Shown here piece after piece: positions 60,020-64,000 of a stretch of 64,000 nucleotides of DNA; position 1 is the stretch's first letter; each line of letters begins with the position of its first letter. A model generated the notes under the pieces. The model worked only from the letters and a program-made list of their open reading frames with translations. It was not told the DNA's origin and made no database searches. Source of the DNA: Simplicispira suum (GTDB taxonomy: Bacteria; Pseudomonadota; Gammaproteobacteria; Burkholderiales; Burkholderiaceae_C); the NCBI RefSeq assembly GCF_003008595.1, contig NZ_CP027669.1:310001-374000 (forward strand), given 5' to 3'. Both the position numbers and the translations under genes were made by a program.

Positions 60020-60765
60020 TACCAGCGCTCCATCCAGGGGCGCAGGTCGAGTTCGTGGGTCCAGGCGTCGCGCGGCTGGGCGTGCAAATGCCAGTAGTTG
60101 TCGGCAATGTGGTCCGGGTTGAGGATGCCATCCTGGTCCTTCAGCGCATAGCGCTCGGGGAAGCTTTCGCGGATGAAATCGGTGTCGATGGCGCCATCGA
60201 CCACCACATGCGCCACGTGGATGTTCTTCGGCCCGAGTTCCCGCGCCATGCTTTGCGCCAGCGCCCGCAGCGCATGCTTGGCGCCGGCAAAAGCGGCAAA
60301 GTTGGCCGAGCCGCGCAGCCCAGCTGTGGCGCCGGTAAACAAAATCGTGCCGCGCCCGCGCGCCACCATGCGCCGGGCCACCTCGCGCCCTGCGAGGAAG
60401 CCGCCGAAGCAGGCCATCTCCCAGATCTTGAAGTATTTGCGCGCCGTTTCGTCCAGGATGCTGCAGGGCACGTTGGCGCCAATGTTGAACACCATGACTT
60501 CGATCGGGCCGACTTCGCGCTCGATGGTCTCCACCAGCGCCACCACTTCGTCCTCCTTGCGCGCGTCAGAGGCAAAGCCGCGCGCCTGGCCGCCCAAGCG
60601 GGTGATCTCATCGACCAGCGGTGCCAACTTGTCGGCACTGCGGCGGGTCACGCAAGCCACCAGGCCTTCGCGCGCAAAGCGCTTGGCGATGGCGCCGCCT
60701 GTGGCGTCGCCCGCGCCAACGATCAGGGCTGCGGGGCGCAGCGGCGGCTCAGTGTGTAGGGTCAT
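60019..60765 (-). CDS. SDR-family oxidoreductase, divergent from a TetR gene
   Basis: This 248-aa short-chain dehydrogenase has LIVGAGDATGGAIAKRFARE (a GxGxxxG variant: Asp replaces the usual Gly-Ile) and FNIGANVPCSIL in place of NNAG. ILFTGATAGLRGSANFAAFA is followed by a C-terminal VDGAIDTDFIRES. The YxxxK lysine is present (GAKHAL), but the usual tyrosine is replaced by Phe/Ala, so the enzyme may be atypical or non-catalytic. It is controlled by the adjacent TetR gene, with which it shares a palindromic operator. ATG 60765 is the start. Confidence 0.88.
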   Translation of the reverse strand: MTLHTEPPLRPAALIVGAGDATGGAIAKRFAREGLVACVTRRSADKLAPLVDEITRLGGQARGFASDARKEDEVVALVETIEREVGPIEVMVFNIGANVPCSILDETARKYFKIWEMACFGGFLAGREVARRMVARGRGTILFTGATAGLRGSANFAAFAGAKHALRALAQSMARELGPKNIHVAHVVVDGAIDTDFIRESFPERYALKDQDGILNPDHIADNYWHLHAQPRDAWTHELDLRPWMERW

Positions 60766-60781
60766 GGTCGAAGCGTTTAAA

Positions 60782-60795
60782 ATAACGATCGTTAT
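60782..60795. promoter_or_regulatory. Palindromic TetR operator candidate
   Basis: ATAACGATCGTTAT is a perfect 14-bp palindrome located in the 78 bp between the divergent SDR and TetR genes, in an A/T-rich setting that fits the promoters. TetR-family repressors usually bind such a site and repress both genes. Confidence 0.85.
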
Positions 60796-60843
60796 CGTAA
60801 CAACCGTGACGCCCTGCTGCAAGCGCTTTTCTAGGAACCCACG

Positions 60844-61425
60844 ATGCGCTACCCCGCCACCCACAAACAGGACACCCGCGCCCGCCTGCTCAAGACCACA
60901 GGCGCCCTCGCCAAACGCCAGGGCTTCGCCGGCACCGGCGTCGATGGCCTCATGGCCGCCGCCGGCCTGACTTCAGGCGCGTTCTATTCGCATTTCCGCT
61001 CCAAGGGCGAGCTGCTCGAAGCCATCGTTCAGACCGAGCTGCAGCGCTCGGGCAAGCTGTTCAGCGGCAAGTCGCGCAAGCAACTGCTGCGCATCGTCGA
61101 GGGCTACCTAAGCCCCGCCCACGTCGCGCAACCCGAATCGGGCTGCGCCATCCCCGCGCTGGCGAGCGAGGTCGCGCGTGCCAGCGGCGCCACCCGGCAG
61201 GCGTTTGAACAAGGCGTGGTGGCCATGAAGGACAGCATGGCGGCTGCGACCGCCAGCGACGCGCAGGCGTGGTCGGTGGTGGCGCAACTCGTGGGGGCGG
61301 TGGAGCTGGCGCGGGCGATGCCGTCGCAGGCGCTGCGCGAGGCGTTGCTCAAGGGGGTGTTGGAGAACGTGCGGCGACAGCTTGAGGGGGCGGAGGGGGT
61401 TGCGGATCCAGGTAAGAGCGCCTGA
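60844..61425 (+). CDS. TetR-family transcriptional repressor
   Basis: This 193-aa regulator has the N-terminal TetR HTH (TRARLLKTTGALAKRQGFAG, TGVDGLMAAAGLTSGAFYSH, FRSKGELLEAIVQ), complete with the FYxHF signature. The C-terminal ligand domain is variable (PAHVAQPESGCAIPALASEV, ARASGATRQAFEQGVV). It is likely an autorepressor and repressor of the divergent SDR gene through the palindrome at 60782. The ligand is unknown. ATG 60844 is used. Confidence 0.95.
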   Translation: MRYPATHKQDTRARLLKTTGALAKRQGFAGTGVDGLMAAAGLTSGAFYSHFRSKGELLEAIVQTELQRSGKLFSGKSRKQLLRIVEGYLSPAHVAQPESGCAIPALASEVARASGATRQAFEQGVVAMKDSMAAATASDAQAWSVVAQLVGAVELARAMPSQALREALLKGVLENVRRQLEGAEGVADPGKSA

Positions 61426-61833
61426 ATACGGTTGAGCTTGAACGCCGCATGGGAGGAAGGCGCGGATCAAGGTGCGAGCGGGCGGGGGCGCGGGTCCTGA
61501 CCCATATTTCTCTGCGCTGAATGGCTGCGTCCGACCCGAAGGCGACGGGGGGCATCACTCTCCAAAGGGGTCTGCGATGCGCTACCCAACGCTCCCGCAG
61601 CCAGAACTTGCACTGCGAGCGCCCAGATTTCACCTCTTCGCAAGCTATAGTTTCCCCCGACGCAAGCGTGCCGGGTTTCACGGAATTTTTATACCTGGAC
61701 GTTTACACAGCAAGGTCGCTGAAAACGTAGGCTGCAAGCCACTTCCAGGAGGAAGCCGTGTCCAGAATATCCCGCATCGGCCAGCTTATCCCGCAGGTTC
61801 TGCGGTCGAAATTGCGTTAGTCAGGAATACACT
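61426..61833. other. Intergenic region at the edge of an A+T-rich island
   Basis: These 408 bp have no convincing gene. The motif GCGGATC(C/A)AGGT(A/G)(A/C)GAGCG occurs twice in direct orientation at ~61402 and ~61463. The GC content falls from ~61620 on (AAGCTATAGTTTCCCCCGAC ... GAATTTTTATACCTGGACG), marking the transition into the island. Nothing else is recognised. Confidence 0.4.
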
Positions 61834-62265
61834 ATGGCGCTCCTCACCAGAGAAAGAACGGAAAAATACGGACCGTTTGTAGATTTCTTAGAAATCCATG
61901 ACGGTATGGTATCCCGTCAAATATTTTCTCTCGCAGACGGATTACTAGCAACATATTGCGCCGTCACAAACACCTACCTTCCCTTTGACTCCCATCTTGG
62001 AGGTGAGTTTATGGGATATGAAATAAATATTCTTGCCAGAGATATATTTATGTGGTCGGCACACATATCTCAATGCAGACTTGATGCGAATGATATAGAA
62101 ATATTGACTGGTATATATTTCCCAGCGGAACCAGTCGAACATCAAGAATATGAGAAAATATTGAAAAATATTAGAGAAGATCTTACGGAAACAGCGGCAT
62201 TTTTAGCCATGGAACTGCTACGCACCTCATGTAGAGAAAATGTAGTTCGTATCAATGGTCTATGA
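61834..62265 (+). CDS. Unrecognised protein in an A+T-rich island
   Basis: This 143-aa protein is encoded by DNA much richer in A+T than the rest of the window, with codons such as ATA, AAA and TTA common. It has no signal peptide or motif I know. Features are KYGPFVDFLEIHDGMVSRQI, a middle with LGGEFMGYEINILARDIFMW, and an acidic helical end (YEKILKNIREDLTETAAFLA, MELLRTSCRENV). ATG 61834 with AGGA upstream gives a plausible start. It precedes the SRA-HNH gene by 41 bp on the same strand, so a co-inherited pair is possible. Its function is unknown. Confidence 0.7.
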   Translation: MALLTRERTEKYGPFVDFLEIHDGMVSRQIFSLADGLLATYCAVTNTYLPFDSHLGGEFMGYEINILARDIFMWSAHISQCRLDANDIEILTGIYFPAEPVEHQEYEKILKNIREDLTETAAFLAMELLRTSCRENVVRINGL

Positions 62266-62306
62266 AAGTATTCTAACTCAGAGCGTTATGTGTCTTAAGG
62301 AAAATT

Positions 62307-63011
62307 GTGGCCGCTGAAAACGAGATACTTTCATACTTTGAGATGTGCCAAAGGGAAGGCACTTCGCTCCAGCGCGGAATGAATTTCCGGCTGCATGGTG
62401 GCCACTCTGTTGTTCTCATGTCAGTTCGGCCGAACGCACCATATCAGGACGAAGTGCAAGAAGATGGCGCAGTGTTGATCTATGAGGGGCACGACCACCC
62501 CAGAACAAGTGAAACACCAAATCCAAAATCCCTAGATCAGCCAGAGTTCCTGCCCAGTGGGAACCGGAATGAAAACGGGAAATTCCACAAGGCGGCTCAG
62601 GAGTTTAAGGCTGGTAAAAAGGCACCTGATCTCATCCGTGTCTACGAAAAACTCCGCAAAGGCATCTGGGGCTATAACGGTTTTTTCCACCTGGTTGATT
62701 CGTGGCAACAATCTGAAGGCGGGCGGAAGGTTTTTAAATTCCGTTTGGAGGCTATTGAGGAGGTTGTGGATGCAACTGCGGCCGTGGATTCGGAGTTCAA
62801 AATAACGAAACACCGGCGAATTATCCCAACTCACGTCAAGCTTGCAGTTTGGAAGCGGGATGGTGGTAAGTGCATAAAATGCGGCTCCAAAGACGAGCTC
62901 CATTTCGATCACATTCTGCCGTATTCCAGAGGTGGAACATCGCTAAAAGCGGAGAATGTCCAACTCTTGTGTGCCCGTCACAACCTACAAAAAAGTGCCA
63001 AAATTGAGTGA
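62307..63011 (+). CDS. SRA-HNH endonuclease, candidate modification-dependent restriction enzyme
   Basis: This 234-aa protein joins an SRA/YDG-like domain (~25-150: LHGGHSVVLMSVRPNAPYQD, GAVLIYEGHDHPR, GIWGYNGFFHLVDSW, KVFKFRLEA) to a C-terminal HNH nuclease (~168-228). The HNH part has C189-x2-C192, D201-H202, N217 and C222-x2-H225, so the zinc and catalytic residues are present. SRA domains recognise modified cytosine; SRA-HNH proteins such as ScoMcrA and TagI cut DNA carrying it. The start is GTG 62307 with AAGG upstream. The low-GC context next to an IS suggests recent transfer. Confidence 0.87.
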   Translation: MAAENEILSYFEMCQREGTSLQRGMNFRLHGGHSVVLMSVRPNAPYQDEVQEDGAVLIYEGHDHPRTSETPNPKSLDQPEFLPSGNRNENGKFHKAAQEFKAGKKAPDLIRVYEKLRKGIWGYNGFFHLVDSWQQSEGGRKVFKFRLEAIEEVVDATAAVDSEFKITKHRRIIPTHVKLAVWKRDGGKCIKCGSKDELHFDHILPYSRGGTSLKAENVQLLCARHNLQKSAKIE

Positions 63012-63149
63012 GCCATATAACAAATCGCTACAGGTGACGTTTGCCTCGCCACGCACCTGAGCTCAGGCGTTGAAGGGCTTCTCCGTGCGCCCACCGGCTG
63101 CTCCTGGCCGACAACAGCCGCTCATCGTGTGGCACTTGAATGCGCCGTC

Positions 63150-64000
63150 TCAGACACGAATGGCAAAGAACGCGCGCTGTGCCCACCGTTCCGGGATTAA
63201 TGGAATGGACGCCCCCACCTGATCGGCCTTGAAGTGCCAAAGTGGAGGCTCGATCAACCACTTGTTCAACAGACAGGAGCGTCCACCATGCAAGTTACCA
63301 CCGTTGGCATCGATCTGGCCAAGAACATCTTTCACGTGCACGGTGTCGATCACACCGGTCGGATCGTCTTCAGCAAGCCCCTGCGCCGCGCGCAGATGGC
63401 CGAGTTTTTTGTCGGTTTGCCGCCGTGCCTGATTGGCATGGAGGCCTGCTCAGGCGCGCATTTCTGGGCGCGCAAGCTGCAAAGCCAGGGGCACGATGTG
63501 CGCCTGATGTCACCGCAGTTCGTCAAGCCCTACGTCAAATCCAACAAGAACGACCGCGCAGACGCGCAAGCCATCTGCGAAGCTGTCAGCCGCCCCAGCA
63601 TGCGCTTTGTGGCTGTCAAGAGCTGCGAACAGCAAGCGGTGCTGGCCGTGCACCGCGCACGCCAGGGCTTTGTGAAGATGCGCACGGCGCTGGCCAACCA
63701 GATTCGCGGCTTGCTCAGTGAGTTCGGCATCGTGATGGCCCAGGGCCTGCGCGTGGTGCTCGTCCAAGCTGGCGCCGTTGCCGCTGATGAGCGCATGGCG
63801 CTGCCTTCGCCCATGCGCACCCTGATCGGACATCTGCACCAGCAGCTCAAGCAGCTCGATGCGCAGGTCGCTCAACTGGAGCAGCTCATCGCCTCATCGG
63901 TGCAGGCAGACAGCGCCGAGCGACGGCTGCAGCAAGTGCCGGGCATCGGCCCCATCACCAGCAGCGCCATCGTGGCCACCGTGGGCGATGCCACGCTGTT
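63150..64000 (+). mobile_element. IS110-family element, left part (runs off the window)
   Basis: The transposase starts at 63288. The ~140 bp before it (CCCACCTGATCGGCCTTGAA, then GTGCCAAAGTGGAGGCTCGA) has the spacing of the non-coding left end of IS110-family elements. The true boundary is uncertain, because this family has no simple inverted repeats. The right end lies outside the window. Confidence 0.65.
63288..64000 (+). CDS. IS110-family DEDD transposase, 5' part
   Basis: The first 237 codons of a DEDD-type (RuvC-like) transposase; the C-terminal serine-containing domain is cut off by the window edge. VGIDLAKNIFHVHG (first Asp) opens it. CLIGMEACSGAHFWARKL gives the Glu, and NKNDRADAQAICEAVSRPSM the next Asp pair. 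The Tnp_IS110 C-terminal region starts at QQVPGIGPITSSAIVATVGD. There is no stop or frameshift in the visible part, so the element may be active. ATG 63288, with AGGAGCG upstream, is a good start. Confidence 0.93.
   Translation, partial: MQVTTVGIDLAKNIFHVHGVDHTGRIVFSKPLRRAQMAEFFVGLPPCLIGMEACSGAHFWARKLQSQGHDVRLMSPQFVKPYVKSNKNDRADAQAICEAVSRPSMRFVAVKSCEQQAVLAVHRARQGFVKMRTALANQIRGLLSEFGIVMAQGLRVVLVQAGAVAADERMALPSPMRTLIGHLHQQLKQLDAQVAQLEQLIASSVQADSAERRLQQVPGIGPITSSAIVATVGDATL

Noticed and set aside
43907..64000. IS630 and IS110 as ends of a composite transposon
   Set aside because: They belong to different families with unlike ends, and the 20 kb between them is mostly housekeeping genes.

Overview
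The window is high-GC bacterial DNA with short intergenic gaps. Its gene content (UbiM-type ubiquinone hydroxylase, a Bug-family periplasmic binding protein, DUF2917, DUF2242, DUF924, DODA dioxygenase, many GGDEF/EAL proteins) and a dispersed palindromic repeat built on AGCGCTT...AAGCGCT are typical of Burkholderiales. By family knowledge the best guess is Comamonadaceae (Acidovorax/Simplicispira/Diaphorobacter-like). No rRNA, tRNA or CRISPR array was seen. Everything here is read by eye; no database search was run.

Layout. 1-7 kb: the 5' part of a methionine gamma-lyase-like gene and its divergent Lrp regulator, an esterase, a DODA dioxygenase, arfB, an alpha/beta hydrolase coupled to aroQ, a secreted Pro/Tyr-rich protein, and glnS. 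7-10.5 kb: a small accessory cluster. It holds a GIY-YIG/DUF4357 protein overlapping the glnS stop, an HTH-nucleotidyltransferase/HEPN pair (toxin-antitoxin type), a zeta-like kinase with a Lys-rich partner, and a truncated copy of a small gene that is intact at 23.2 kb. 10.5-22 kb: membrane and signalling proteins, including a LysM-FecR protein with a CHASE2-GGDEF-EAL enzyme, a secreted serine protease coupled to an FHA membrane protein, and a GAF-GGDEF cyclase. A promoter-plus-start remnant of a second HTH-nucleotidyltransferase gene lies at 20.3 kb.

22-43.5 kb: mostly ordinary chromosomal genes (M14 amidohydrolase, phospholipase D, trhO, a mechanosensitive channel, acyl-CoA synthetase, YeeE/YedE pair, M23 peptidase, rarD, a DHH phosphoesterase, a TerB-like protein). 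They include two large multidomain signalling proteins: a kinase-HDOD-GAF fusion and a CheR-PAS-GGDEF-EAL protein. An orphan patatin-like phospholipase sits beside the latter. 43.5-54 kb: two copies of a ~0.75-kb repeat with terminal inverted repeats and internal hairpins. One copy is split by a complete IS630-family element. Between them lie mgtC, a frameshifted DUF924 gene, an operon with tandem DUF4892 proteins, a YlqF GTPase, a UbiA-type prenyltransferase and ubiM.

54-64 kb: an epimerase, a ferredoxin-type reductase, a cysteine-rich copper-binding protein, a Bug solute-binding protein whose last ~200 bp and terminator are duplicated 1.7 kb away, a stress-type SDR operon, and a TetR/SDR divergent pair with a perfect 14-bp palindromic operator candidate. 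The window ends in an A+T-rich island with one unrecognised gene and an SRA-HNH endonuclease (a candidate modification-dependent restriction enzyme), followed by the left part of an IS110-family element.

The most interesting features are the dispersed repeat families: where they sit (at stop codons, in front of start codons, as terminators), and the small conflict/defence genes at 7-10 kb and 61.8-63 kb. No complete new multi-gene system can be proven from the sequence alone.
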